From NCBI GenBank assembly GCA_002364325.1, contig DEXV01000005.1:3162-48385 (forward strand): 45,224 nt of DNA, given 5' to 3'. Every line of letters starts with the position of its first letter. Position 1 is the first letter of the stretch. The notes beneath the pieces are model-generated. The model did no database searches, was not told the DNA's origin, and worked only from the letters and a program-made list of their open reading frames with translations. Below are positions 25,965 to 35,348 of the stretch, piece after piece. The stretch comes from Gillisia sp. UBA3175. Its GTDB lineage: Bacteria; Bacteroidota; Bacteroidia; Flavobacteriales; Flavobacteriaceae. The translations under genes were made by a program, and so were the position numbers.

Positions 25965-26809
25965 AAAAGCTTTTCCTTCATTTTATTCCATCGAAGCTTC
26001 CTAACAAATTTGCCTTCATCAGGAGATATAAGAAATTTTGTCTTACTATTAACGGCTTTGAAATAACCGGACATATAATCTAAGAAGTAATTGAAATTCT
26101 TTTTTAAAAATGCAAGTTTAGCTGAAGCTATAAGGGTGATTAGAAATCCATATCTTAGGCTGTAAAAAGCTTCTCCTTGTTTATATTTTGAGGCTTTATT
26201 ATAAGTAGTTCCCGTTGGTTTTAAATGTTTTACCAAAAGTTCTTTATCTGTTTTGATTATCCATTTGTGATATTGAGCTAATAATTCGTCTGCCGTATCC
26301 CATCCCATTGCTGGTTTTAATCCACCAATATCAAGAAAGCATTTTTTTCTATAGGCTTTAATTGCTCCTCTAATATGATCTTTATCTGTTAAGTTCTCTA
26401 TAATCCACGATTTACCTTTTTGAATACTGCAAAATCCGCCAAACATTCCAGTTTTCGCAGATGCTTCAAAGGCTTTTGTAAGATTTTCCAGATAATTAAT
26501 TGGAAAGATAAGATCTGCATCAAACTTGCAGATTACATCGTAATCCTGATCTAAAGTTTTATAACCCTCATAAAAAGCTCGAATCACCTTGCTTCCCGGG
26601 AGATGTTCTTCTGAAGATGTAATAGATATTAAAGCGATTGAGGGATGTTTCCTTTCAAATTTAGAAACTATTTGTGGAGTAGCATCACTAGATTGATCAT
26701 TAACTACAACAATTCTTTCTGCTTTATACGTTTGATCTAATAACGACTGCAATGTTAAGCCGATAAATTCGGCTTCATTATGTGCGGGTATTACAATGTA
26801 GATCTTCAA
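25961..26809 (-). CDS. Family 2 glycosyltransferase
   Basis: The 282-residue protein has a GT-A start, IYIVIPAHNEAEFIG, the VVNDQSSDATPQI segment, and FDADLIFP, which holds the DxD-type metal site (DAD). It would transfer a sugar from a nucleotide-sugar donor to an unknown acceptor. No clear multi-span membrane region is present, so it is probably cytoplasmic or peripheral. It is third in an operon after a ketosynthase III-like enzyme and a methyltransferase, with 59 bases separating it from the latter. This setting hints at a glycolipid or a decorated acyl product, which is inference. Confidence 0.85.
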   Translation of the reverse strand: MKIYIVIPAHNEAEFIGLTLQSLLDQTYKAERIVVVNDQSSDATPQIVSKFERKHPSIALISITSSEEHLPGSKVIRAFYEGYKTLDQDYDVICKFDADLIFPINYLENLTKAFEASAKTGMFGGFCSIQKGKSWIIENLTDKDHIRGAIKAYRKKCFLDIGGLKPAMGWDTADELLAQYHKWIIKTDKELLVKHLKPTGTTYNKASKYKQGEAFYSLRYGFLITLIASAKLAFLKKNFNYFLDYMSGYFKAVNSKTKFLISPDEGKFVRKLRWNKMKEKLF

Positions 26810-26868
26810 AACTCTTAGAACTTATATAGTTTAATTAAAGCTGAGGAGAAAATTTCAGAAAATAAAAT

Positions 26869-27387
26869 CTAACGCTCGGCGTATACAGCGTAATATCTTG
26901 GAGTTACATTTCTAAGTAATGGTCTTATCCCAATTTTACCAACTGGGTTAGTCCATTTCTCTCTCTTTTTAATAGTCCAGCCTGCTTTTTCTAAAAGCCA
27001 ATCGAATTGCCAATCTTCAAACTCATGATAATGCCTATCTCTCATATCGGTATTACTTCGATATGCATTGGCAAACCACAACTTTAAAGGTACTGTAGCA
27101 ACCAATTTTTTAGTTTTCAATTCACGAAGGACATTAAATGGAGCTATAAGGTGCTCAAAGATCTCGAAAGCTGTTACAAGATCGTATTCATTTGCGGTAT
27201 CCACGTTGGTATGAAGATCCAAGTCTTCCCCGGAAGTATTTTCTACTTGATAATTATGATCTTTCATGATCGCAGAAAAAGGGTTTTCTACACCTAGATC
27301 CAATATTTTGGCTGGAGGAGAAGCCACGCTTTCAAGAAATTCAAGGGTTCTTTTAAATCGTTTATTAGGAAATGTATTTTCGTACAT
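26869..27387 (-). CDS. Class I SAM-dependent methyltransferase-like protein
   Basis: The 172-residue protein has a short SAM-binding first motif, AKILDLGVENPFSA, then LVTAFEIFEHL, in which EIFEHL resembles motif II of many small methyltransferases. The C-terminal part, with HYHEFEDWQFDWLLEKAGW, is also typical of UbiG-like folds. Substrate unknown. The frame extends to ATG 27411, overlapping the ketosynthase gene by 23 bases. I prefer ATG 27387, which lies one base after the ketosynthase TAA and would give tight translational coupling. It is the middle gene of a three-gene operon. Confidence 0.75.
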   Translation of the reverse strand: MYENTFPNKRFKRTLEFLESVASPPAKILDLGVENPFSAIMKDHNYQVENTSGEDLDLHTNVDTANEYDLVTAFEIFEHLIAPFNVLRELKTKKLVATVPLKLWFANAYRSNTDMRDRHYHEFEDWQFDWLLEKAGWTIKKREKWTNPVGKIGIRPLLRNVTPRYYAVYAER

Positions 27388-27388
27388 C

Positions 27389-28447
27389 TTAATATTCGTA
27401 GACCATTGCATTAATATTCATCCCTGCACCTACACTGGCAAGAATGATTATATCGCCTTTTTCTAATTTCTGATCTTTAATATTTCCCGTGATCACCAGA
27501 TCAAGAAGTGTTGGAACGGTAGCAACACTGCTGTTACCTAGCTCATGAATACTCATTGGCATCACATTATCTGGAGCTTTCATTTTATATTGTCTGTAAA
27601 AGCGCGCAATAATAGCTTCGTCCATCTTCTCATTAGCTTGATGAATGAAAACTTTTTTAACCTCATCTATAGATTTCCCACTTTCTTCTAAACAAGCCTT
27701 CATTGCTTCAGGCACGTGAGTTAGCGCAAACTCATAGATCTTTCTTCCGTTCATTTTTATGTAACGGGTATCATCCTCCTCTTCATTTCTATTGGATTTT
27801 CCAAAGTAGATATGATGAGCATCTTGGTAAGCATAAGTAGCAGAGCTATGTGAAAGAATTCCACCCTGCTCTTCAGATTGCTCGAAAATAGCAGCACCAG
27901 CACCATCAGAAAAGATCATGGAATCTCTGTCGTAATTATCTACAACACGAGAAAGTGCTTCTGCGCCAATTACCAAACATTTCTTGGCCATACCGCTTTT
28001 TATGAACGCTTGGGCTTGTATAACAGCCTCGATCCATCCAGGACATCCAAAAAGAACATCGTAGGCAACGCATTTCGGATTTTTAATTCTAAGGTTATGT
28101 TTTACTCTAGTGGCAAGACTAGGCACAGTATCACTTTGGATACTTCCTGTTTTTACATCCCCATAGTTGTGTGCAACTATTAAGTAATCTAAAGTTTCTG
28201 GGTCTATGCCAGCATTTTCGATGGCTTTTTGAGCTGCCACCGTGGCCATATCTGAGGTACAAAGATCTTCTTCCAAATATCTTCTTTCCTCTATTCCAGT
28301 GATGGCTTTAAATTTTTCAATTGTAATTTCATTTGCATGAGGAAATCCGGTGCCATCCAAATTTAAAAATTGATGTTGCAAAAAATCGGAATTCTTACGT
28401 TTTAAGTTTGGGATAAAACTTCCTAAACCAGTCATTTTTATGCTCAT
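27389..28447 (-). CDS. 3-oxoacyl-ACP synthase III family protein
   Basis: The 352-residue protein belongs to the FabH-like ketosynthase III family, which joins an acyl-CoA with malonyl-ACP or an equivalent. The catalytic triad is visible: Cys135 (LFGCPGW), His269 (VFIHQAN) and Asn305 (ELGNSSVA). It differs from housekeeping FabH in length and in its surroundings: FabH normally sits with plsX or other fab genes, whereas here it heads an operon with a methyltransferase and a GT2. I therefore suspect a specialised acyl or secondary-metabolite function and give no symbol. ATG 28447 is preferred over the TTG three codons upstream. Confidence 0.85.
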   Translation of the reverse strand: MSIKMTGLGSFIPNLKRKNSDFLQHQFLNLDGTGFPHANEITIEKFKAITGIEERRYLEEDLCTSDMATVAAQKAIENAGIDPETLDYLIVAHNYGDVKTGSIQSDTVPSLATRVKHNLRIKNPKCVAYDVLFGCPGWIEAVIQAQAFIKSGMAKKCLVIGAEALSRVVDNYDRDSMIFSDGAGAAIFEQSEEQGGILSHSSATYAYQDAHHIYFGKSNRNEEEDDTRYIKMNGRKIYEFALTHVPEAMKACLEESGKSIDEVKKVFIHQANEKMDEAIIARFYRQYKMKAPDNVMPMSIHELGNSSVATVPTLLDLVITGNIKDQKLEKGDIIILASVGAGMNINAMVYEY

Positions 28448-28596
28448 TGAAACCAAGGGTTTTGAGGTTATTAAAACTAAATTACTAAAAGCAATTCACG
28501 TAAAGCTCAAGCTTTTACAGAATTTGTTTCAATTTGTTGATTTCTTAATTAAACTGAAATAAAATAGCAAAACAGCATTTTAAAGACGAAAAAATA

Positions 28597-28638
28597 ATAA
28601 TAAGCCAAAGGCGAGAACTTAGCTGCCCTTGGCTTATT
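28597..28638 (-). terminator. Intrinsic terminator after gcvP
   Basis: On the minus strand AATAAGCCAAGGG and CCTTTGGCTTATT pair (one weak pair) around a 16-base loop and are followed by TTATTTTTTCG. It lies seven bases past the gcvP stop. Confidence 0.8.
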
Positions 28639-28644
28639 TATAAT

Positions 28645-31494
28645 TTATGCTTCCATATACTCTTCTATTGGAGCGCAAGTACATATAAGATTTCTGTCCC
28701 CATAAGCATCATCTACTCGACGTACAGAAGGCCAGAATTTATTGTCTGCAACATACTCCAAAGGAAACGCGGCTTGTTGCCTTGTGTATGGAAAATCCCA
28801 AGTATCTGCAGTTAGCATTGCTAAGGTATGTGGGGCATTCTTTAGTATATTTACTTCATCATTAGTGGAGGACTCGCTAATTTCCTTACGAATGGAGATA
28901 AGTGCATCACAAAATCTATCTAGTTCTGCTTTGCTCTCACTTTCTGTAGGTTCTATCATTAAGGTTCCTGCCACTGGAAAAGATACCGTTGGCGCATGGA
29001 AACCGTAATCCATTAAACGTTTTGCAATGTCTACAACTTCAATCCCGTTGTCTTTAAATGGTCTGCAGTCTACGATCATCTCATGTGCTGCACGTCCACG
29101 TTCTCCAGAATACAAGGTTTGGTAATGATCGTTCAAACGAGCTTTAATGTAGTTAGCATTTAAAATAGCATATTCTGTTGATTTCTGAAGACCGTTAACT
29201 CCCAGCATTGTTATATAGCCATAAGAGATCAAACAAGCTAAAGCAGAACCCCAAGGAGCTGCAGATATAGCGGTAATTGCATGTTCTCCTCCAGTTTTTA
29301 TAACTGGATTTCCAGGTAAAAATGGTAGTAATTGCTTTGCTACACAAATTGGTCCAACCCCAGGTCCACCACCACCGTGAGGAATGGCGAATGTCTTATG
29401 TAGATTTAAGTGACATACATCTGCACCAATTGCACCAGGATTAGTAAGTCCAACCTGTGCATTCATATTGGCACCATCCATATACACCTGACCACCATTA
29501 TCATGGATCAATTTTGTGATCTCCTTGATAGCCGACTCATACACTCCATGTGTAGAAGGGTAAGTAACCATTAATGCGGCAAGATTATCTTTATGCTTTA
29601 AGGCTTGTTCCCTAAGGTCGTCTATATCTATATTTCCTTCTTTGGTAGATTTTGTAACTACGACCTTCATTCCAGCCATAACTGCAGAAGCAGGATTGGT
29701 TCCATGTGCAGAAGATGGGATTAAACAAATATCTCTATTTGAGTCTCCACGAGATTCATGGTATGCACGAATAACCATTAAACCGGCATACTCACCTTGA
29801 GCTCCAGAGTTTGGTTGAAGCGAAGTTCCAGAAAATCCTGTGATCTCTGTTAATTGATCTTCCAGTCTTTTTAATACTATTTGATAACCTTCAGCTTGAT
29901 CTATCGGGACAAATGGGTGAATATTACCCCATTGTGGATTGCTTAAAGGAAGCATTTCTGAAGCTGCATTCAGTTTCATAGTACAAGATCCTAAAGCGAT
30001 CATGGAATGATTTAAGGAAAGATCCTTTCTTTCCAATTTTTTTATGTATCGCATCAACTCAGTTTCGGAATGATAAGAATTGAAAACGGGATTAGTTAAA
30101 AACTCCGTTTTTCTATCTACTGTAGATGGAATAGCATTCCCTTCAGATAAACTTTCAATTACATCAAATTCCTTTTTAGAAATTTCAGCGAAAATTGAAA
30201 CTATTTTATTAAGATCCTTTATGGTCACAGTTTCATTTAAGGCAATCACTACCGTTTGCGAATCTGGATAATAAAAATTCATTTTATTTTTTTCGGCTAA
30301 AACCTTTACAGATTTAGCATCTGCCTTCACCTGAAGCGTATCAAAAAACGATTTATTAAGTTGATCGAAGCCTAAATTCTCTAGTTTTTCATTCAAGGTA
30401 AAAGCGGAAGAATGAACCGTATTTGCAATATATTCCAGTCCTTTGGGTCCGTGATAAACCGCGTACATCCCAGCCATAACAGCTAAAAGTACTTGTGCAG
30501 TACATATGTTGGAAGTAGCTTTATCTCTTTTTATGTGTTGCTCTCTTGTTTGCAACGCCATTCTTAAAGCACGGTTTCCATTTAGATCCTTGGTAACCCC
30601 AATGATCCTCCCGGGAATATTTCTTTTATATTCATCTTTGGTGGCGAAAAATGCTGCATGTGGACCTCCGTATCCAAGTGGAATTCCAAATCTTTGCGTG
30701 GTACCCACCACTACATCCACTCCAAAATGTCCTGGAGATTCTAACTTTATTAAGCTTAAAATATCTGCAGCTACAACTACTTTAATACCTGCATCTTTAC
30801 ATTTTCCTACGTAAGCAGAGTAATCAAATACTTGTCCAGATCTTCCTGGATATTGAAGGATCGCTCCAAAAAATTCGGTTGAGAAATCAAAAGCTGCATG
30901 GTCACCAATAACCAATTCTATTCCTAATGGAATTGCTCTGGTCTTTAATAATGATATTGTTTGCGGAAGTACTTCATCTGAAACAAAGAACTTTATCACC
31001 TCATTTTTCTTCTGATCTCTATCTCTTACCGCATGTAAAAGTGCCATAGCTTCTGCAGCTGCGGTAGATTCGTCTAAAAGCGAAGCATTTGCCAATTCCA
31101 TACCGGTAAGATCTGCGATCATGGTTTGGTAATTTAGTAATGCTTCCAATCTACCTTGTGCAATTTCTGCTTGATAAGGAGTATAGGCTGTATACCATCC
31201 TGGATTTTCCAAAATATTACGTTGAATCACGGCAGGCATAATAGCCTGATGATAACCTAAACCAATATAAGTTTTAAAAACCTTGTTCTTAGCGGCCAAT
31301 TCTCCAATATGCTCGGCATATTCATTTTCGCTTAAAGCTGTTGCCAGATTTAAGGGTGCTTTTAGCCTAATGTCATCCGGGATTGTCTCATAAATTAGTT
31401 CTTCTAAAGAAGAGACCCCAACGGTTGAAAGCATTTCTGAAAGCTCACTTTCCTTGGGACCAATATGTCTAAGTGCAAAAGAATCTGTTCTCAT
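28645..31494 (-). CDS. gcvP: Glycine dehydrogenase (decarboxylating), P-protein
   Basis: GcvP is the pyridoxal-phosphate enzyme that decarboxylates glycine and passes aminomethyl to the lipoylated H-protein. The 949-residue length fits the fused single-chain form. The sequence starts with FALRHIGP, typical of GcvP. The PLP lysine is in LNLHKTFAIPHGGGGPG (about residue 697). NPASAVMAGMKVVV and DGANMNAQVGLT are further family hallmarks. The start is ATG 31494; a TTG one codon upstream is less likely. Other gcv genes are not adjacent. On the minus strand TAATTTCG (31527-31520), one mismatch from consensus, could be the -10 box. Confidence 0.96.
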   Translation of the reverse strand: MRTDSFALRHIGPKESELSEMLSTVGVSSLEELIYETIPDDIRLKAPLNLATALSENEYAEHIGELAAKNKVFKTYIGLGYHQAIMPAVIQRNILENPGWYTAYTPYQAEIAQGRLEALLNYQTMIADLTGMELANASLLDESTAAAEAMALLHAVRDRDQKKNEVIKFFVSDEVLPQTISLLKTRAIPLGIELVIGDHAAFDFSTEFFGAILQYPGRSGQVFDYSAYVGKCKDAGIKVVVAADILSLIKLESPGHFGVDVVVGTTQRFGIPLGYGGPHAAFFATKDEYKRNIPGRIIGVTKDLNGNRALRMALQTREQHIKRDKATSNICTAQVLLAVMAGMYAVYHGPKGLEYIANTVHSSAFTLNEKLENLGFDQLNKSFFDTLQVKADAKSVKVLAEKNKMNFYYPDSQTVVIALNETVTIKDLNKIVSIFAEISKKEFDVIESLSEGNAIPSTVDRKTEFLTNPVFNSYHSETELMRYIKKLERKDLSLNHSMIALGSCTMKLNAASEMLPLSNPQWGNIHPFVPIDQAEGYQIVLKRLEDQLTEITGFSGTSLQPNSGAQGEYAGLMVIRAYHESRGDSNRDICLIPSSAHGTNPASAVMAGMKVVVTKSTKEGNIDIDDLREQALKHKDNLAALMVTYPSTHGVYESAIKEITKLIHDNGGQVYMDGANMNAQVGLTNPGAIGADVCHLNLHKTFAIPHGGGGPGVGPICVAKQLLPFLPGNPVIKTGGEHAITAISAAPWGSALACLISYGYITMLGVNGLQKSTEYAILNANYIKARLNDHYQTLYSGERGRAAHEMIVDCRPFKDNGIEVVDIAKRLMDYGFHAPTVSFPVAGTLMIEPTESESKAELDRFCDALISIRKEISESSTNDEVNILKNAPHTLAMLTADTWDFPYTRQQAAFPLEYVADNKFWPSVRRVDDAYGDRNLICTCAPIEEYMEA

Positions 31495-31621
31495 CAAAAT
31501 TTAGTTGTGTTTTGTGCTGCGAAATTACATATTTTAAACGTAAATTTTTACAATTTAAAGACTTAGACATGTTAAGATTTTATAGTTTATTTTTGATGTG
31601 TATTCCAATAAATAAAACCTA

Positions 31622-32437
31622 TTGAAAGACCTTCTCAGTTTTTACGTAAATAGCAGTATTCACGTGGCTTTGGCTGTGGTTAGCTTCGCAATAATAACCA
31701 CATTGAATTTTGGAGTTACGGTAGATTGGTACGTTTATCTTTTCATATTTTTTAGTGCGATTACCGGATATAATTTTGTAAAATATGCAGGAATTGCAGG
31801 TTTACATCATTTAAGCCTAACCAAAAACCTTCGCCTCATTCAAGTTTTCTCCTTATTTATTTTTGCAGCGCTTATTTATATCCTATTCCATCTTACTTTA
31901 AACGCAATACTTATTTCCGGAGTTCTGGGCATCCTTACCTTGCTTTATGTGATCCCGCTATTTGGCGAAGGGAAAAATTTAAGGGGTTTTGCTGGAATTA
32001 AAATCTACGTGATCGCGTTTGTTTGGAGTGGGATAACTGTTTTATTACCGCTAGTGGATGAAATCAATCTTTTTCAATGGAATGTTATAGCAAGCTTACT
32101 GCAACGTTTCTTATTTGTATTTGCGCTAACTCTGCCATTTGAAATAAGGGATCTGAGATTTGACATGGCAAATCTGAGAACGGTGCCGCAAATTTTTGGA
32201 GTTTACAGGACCAAGATCATTGGAGGTTTGGCTATTTTAACAGTTTTAATGTTAGAGTTTCTAAAATCTAATTCAGATTATAATAGTTTGTTTTCTTTGA
32301 TCTTTGCTGGAATATTACTAAGTATCTTTTTAAATAAAACCAGAATTCGTCAAACTAAATACTTTTCTTCTTTTTGGGCGGAAGCAATACCAATATTTTG
32401 GTGTATTCTTAGAATTAGTATGGAACTTATTGGTTAG
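31622..32437 (+). CDS. UbiA-superfamily-like membrane protein
   Basis: The 271-residue protein is very hydrophobic with seven to nine probable spans. It resembles UbiA prenyltransferases in layout. The second Asp motif is recognisable in EIRDLRFDMANLRTVPQIFG (Asp-x3-Asp, then RTVP). The first motif, normally NDxxDxxxD, is replaced by NFVKYAGIAGL, without acidic residues. Catalytic prenyl transfer in the usual way is therefore doubtful. The start seems to be TTG 31622 because no ATG or GTG is in frame nearby. It is divergent from gcvP, and its 3' end overlaps that of the convergent anti-sigma-like gene by 11 bases. Confidence 0.65.
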   Translation: MKDLLSFYVNSSIHVALAVVSFAIITTLNFGVTVDWYVYLFIFFSAITGYNFVKYAGIAGLHHLSLTKNLRLIQVFSLFIFAALIYILFHLTLNAILISGVLGILTLLYVIPLFGEGKNLRGFAGIKIYVIAFVWSGITVLLPLVDEINLFQWNVIASLLQRFLFVFALTLPFEIRDLRFDMANLRTVPQIFGVYRTKIIGGLAILTVLMLEFLKSNSDYNSLFSLIFAGILLSIFLNKTRIRQTKYFSSFWAEAIPIFWCILRISMELIG

Positions 32438-32684
32438 TTATTTCCTGTTCTATCTTCTCTTTCCATGCTTTTTTCTCTTCTTCGGTACAAGTCTTAATGT
32501 CAGACTGCTCGATCAATTTGGTGAGTTTCGTGTTATTCTTAACATACTTTTTGCATTTTTTACAGTAAATAAGATGTAAAAGCATCTTTAACTTTTCAGA
32601 AACAGAAGCTTCTTTGTATTGCGCCTTATCACAACAAAATGTAGCTTCAGAACAATCTATTAAGAGTGTCTTTTTATTACTCAT
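32427..32684 (-). CDS. Putative zinc-binding anti-sigma factor
   Basis: The 85-residue protein has an His-x3-Cys-x2-Cys motif (His37, Cys41, Cys44 in HLIYCKKC), which matches the ZAS zinc motif of anti-sigma factors, plus an N-terminal cluster Cys11/Cys17/Cys18. There is no membrane span, so it would be a soluble regulator. It starts one base after the stop of an ECF sigma gene, and this pairing is the main support. It may sense redox or metal stress, as RsrA-type proteins do, but that is inference. The alternative is an unrelated small zinc protein. Confidence 0.7.
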   Translation of the reverse strand: MSNKKTLLIDCSEATFCCDKAQYKEASVSEKLKMLLHLIYCKKCKKYVKNNTKLTKLIEQSDIKTCTEEEKKAWKEKIEQEITNQ

Positions 32685-32685
32685 A

Positions 32686-33237
32686 TTAAAACCAATTTTT
32701 TTCTAAACACTGGGCAAGTGTCATTCGTGCTCTGTGAATTATTACCCAAAGATTAGACGGTGTTATATTAAACTCATTACAAATGGCTTCGGTATCAAAT
32801 CCATCTATGGTTTTCATTTTAAAGATCTTGGCTTGTTTGTCGGTAAGTTGTTGCATGCAATCTAAGATTGCCATGCCAAGTTCTTCGTTTTCCATCACAT
32901 CTTCCGCAGTCTTATCTAATACATCTGGTGCATTCTCCTCTAACCAATCTCCTTCGTTAGAATCGTCACTGTATTGAATTTTAATTTCAGCTCTTCCTTT
33001 TTTAGAGTTGCTTTTCCTGTAATGGTCTATGATTTTTCTTTTGAGGATTGAAATTAGCCAGGTACGCTCTGTGGCTTCTCCTTTAAAATTTTTCATCGAT
33101 TTTAATCCAGCAAGAAAGGTTTCGGAAATTAGATCGTTCGCCAATTCCCTGTCATTTACCCTCACAATGGTAAAATTGAAGAGATAATCTGAATATTTAT
33201 CAACCCATTTATTAGGGTCAATTTTATTGATAGACAT
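32686..33237 (-). CDS. ECF RNA polymerase sigma factor
   Basis: The 183-residue protein has the two ECF domains. Region 2 covers about residues 5-80, with SDYLFNFTIVRVNDRELANDLISETFL and RTWLISILKRKIIDHYR. Region 4 covers about residues 120-178, with the helix-turn-helix GFDTEAICNEFNITPSNLWVIIHRARMTLAQCL. ECF factors direct polymerase to a stress regulon and are usually held by a co-transcribed anti-sigma factor, here the next gene. ATG 33237 (MSINKID) is preferred to the TTG two codons upstream. The M3 peptidase gene lies 80 bases upstream on the same strand and may be read with it. Confidence 0.9.
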   Translation of the reverse strand: MSINKIDPNKWVDKYSDYLFNFTIVRVNDRELANDLISETFLAGLKSMKNFKGEATERTWLISILKRKIIDHYRKSNSKKGRAEIKIQYSDDSNEGDWLEENAPDVLDKTAEDVMENEELGMAILDCMQQLTDKQAKIFKMKTIDGFDTEAICNEFNITPSNLWVIIHRARMTLAQCLEKNWF

Positions 33238-33317
33238 AGGCAATGTGCATAATTTGTTCTAAATTAAGAAAAGTTGCTGCTATTCTCTTATTTAAAAGTT
33301 AAGATTTATAAGGTAAT

Positions 33318-35348
33318 TTATATTTTCAATAATCCTGCTCTTTTTAATAAGGCATCTGGTCTAGGTTCTTTTCCTCTAAATTGTTTGTACAATTCCATAG
33401 GATCTTGAGTTCCTCCTAATGAAAGAACATTCTCATGAAATCGTTTTGCTACTTCCCGATTAAAGATTCCTTCTTCTTTAAAAAATTCGAAAGCATCTGC
33501 ATCTAATACTTCTGCCCATTTATAAGAATAATATCCAGAGGAATAACCGCCTTGAAAAATATGAGAAAAGGAAGTGCTCATGCAATTCTCAGCTACTTCG
33601 GGATATAATTTAGTAGGCTCAAATGAGGCGTCTTCATATACTTTTACATTTGTAATATTTGTAGGGTCTACGGCATGATAACTCATATCTAACATCCCAA
33701 AACTAATCTGGCGCAAGGTGGCCATTCCTTCATGAAAGTTGGAAGCTTTTTTGATCTTATCTATCAATTCCTGTGGTATTATTTCTCCTGTTTTGTAATG
33801 TTTAGCAAACAATTGAAGCGCTTCCGGTTCGTAACACCAATTTTCAAGAACTTGACTTGGTAATTCTACAAAATCCCAATAAACACTGGTACCAGAAAGA
33901 CTTGGATATTTTGTATTGGCTAACATTCCATGCAACGCATGCCCAAATTCATGAAATAGTGTGGTTACTTCATTAAAAGTTAACAGGGAAGGGGTGCTTT
34001 TTGTTGGCTTAGTAAAATTACAAACTATGGAAATATGCGGTCGTACATTTATCTTGTCCTTTATTTCCTGATTTCTATAAACCGTCATCCATGCACCATC
34101 TCTTTTTCCTGGTCTTGGATGGAAATCGGCATAAAAAAGCGCGATTTCTTTTCCGCTACCATTACTAACCTGATAGGTTTTTACATCTGGATGATAAACA
34201 TCTATATTCTTCACTTCAGTAAAATTCAGGTCATATAATTTATTAGCAATAGTAAACACACCATCTATTACATTTTCAAGCTGAAAATAAGGCTTTAACT
34301 TCTCATCATCCAAATCAAACAATTTTTGCTTCAATTTTTCCTGATAATAGCCTGCATCCCATTTCTGAAGCTGATCGATATTGTCAAGATCTATTGCAAA
34401 TTTCTCCAATTCAGAAAATTCATTTTCTGCAGCTGGCTTGGCCTTCTCTAATAATTCATTTAAAAAGGATTCTACCGTTTCTGGTGTTTTGGCCATTCGT
34501 TCTTCCAAAACAAAGTTAGCATGAGATTTATAACCGAGTAATTTGGCTCTATCAAATCGCAACTGAACTATCTGAAGCACATTTTCCTGATTGTCCAATT
34601 CATCATTATGAAATCCCTTTGCTCCAAAAGCAAGTGCCATTTTTTTGCGTAATTCCCTTTTCGAAGAATATTTCATAAATGGGATATAGCTCGGGTATTC
34701 CAAAGTGAAGACCCATCCTTCTTTTCCTCTAGAAGTGGCAACTTCATTTGAAGCTTCTATTACATCCTCTGGAAGTCCAGCAAGATCTTCCTTATTTTCT
34801 AAATGAAGCTCAAATCTGTTGGATTCGGCCAAGACGTTTTCTCCAAACTTCAAACTTAAAGAAGATAATTTCTTATCTATTTCCCTTAATTTATTTTTGC
34901 CTTCTAAATCCAAATTAGCTCCATTTCTAGAAAAAGCTTTGTATTTTTTATCTAAAAGCATCAGTTGTTCTCCGTTAAGATTGAAAGATTCTTTATTGGA
35001 ATAGACTTGCTTTACTTTTGAAAAAAGTTCTTCATTTAAAATGATATCATTTTTAAATTCGGAAAGTAGAGGAGATATTTCTTGTGCGATCTTTTGGATC
35101 TCTTCGTTAGTTTCAGCCGAATTTAAATTAAAAAAAATGCTGGTGATCCTATCTAATGTTTTTCCTGAAAACTCTAAAGCTTCAATAGTATTCTTAAAAG
35201 TAGGTGCTTCATTTTTATTTACAATATCATCAATTTCTGCTTTAGCAAATTCTATGGCTTTTAAAATTGCAGGCTTGAAATGTGCGGTTTCTATCTTTGA
35301 AAAAGGTGCGTTTTCAAATGCTTCTAAAAGTGGATTATTGTCACTCAT
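33318..35348 (-). CDS. M3-family metallopeptidase (Dcp/oligopeptidase A-like)
   Basis: The 676-residue protein is of usual M3A length and cleaves short peptides in the cytoplasm; no signal peptide is seen. The zinc motif is HEFGHALHGM (near residue 465) with the third ligand expected in the following EFVELPSQVLENW segment (seen as VELPSQVLE). Late motifs GGYSSGYYSYKWAEVLDADAF and GTQDPMELYKQFRG fit the peptidyl-dipeptidase branch. Whether it acts as Dcp (removes C-terminal dipeptides) or as oligopeptidase A cannot be decided by eye. Confidence 0.92.
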   Translation of the reverse strand: MSDNNPLLEAFENAPFSKIETAHFKPAILKAIEFAKAEIDDIVNKNEAPTFKNTIEALEFSGKTLDRITSIFFNLNSAETNEEIQKIAQEISPLLSEFKNDIILNEELFSKVKQVYSNKESFNLNGEQLMLLDKKYKAFSRNGANLDLEGKNKLREIDKKLSSLSLKFGENVLAESNRFELHLENKEDLAGLPEDVIEASNEVATSRGKEGWVFTLEYPSYIPFMKYSSKRELRKKMALAFGAKGFHNDELDNQENVLQIVQLRFDRAKLLGYKSHANFVLEERMAKTPETVESFLNELLEKAKPAAENEFSELEKFAIDLDNIDQLQKWDAGYYQEKLKQKLFDLDDEKLKPYFQLENVIDGVFTIANKLYDLNFTEVKNIDVYHPDVKTYQVSNGSGKEIALFYADFHPRPGKRDGAWMTVYRNQEIKDKINVRPHISIVCNFTKPTKSTPSLLTFNEVTTLFHEFGHALHGMLANTKYPSLSGTSVYWDFVELPSQVLENWCYEPEALQLFAKHYKTGEIIPQELIDKIKKASNFHEGMATLRQISFGMLDMSYHAVDPTNITNVKVYEDASFEPTKLYPEVAENCMSTSFSHIFQGGYSSGYYSYKWAEVLDADAFEFFKEEGIFNREVAKRFHENVLSLGGTQDPMELYKQFRGKEPRPDALLKRAGLLKI

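Noticed and set aside
27388..27411. Methyltransferase start at ATG 27411
   Set aside because: It would overlap the ketosynthase gene by 23 bases, while ATG 27387 lies one base after the stop and fits coupled translation; not excluded.
31495..31621. Glycine riboswitch upstream of gcvP
   Set aside because: The leader is short and AT-rich with no paired aptamer-like stems that I could recognise.
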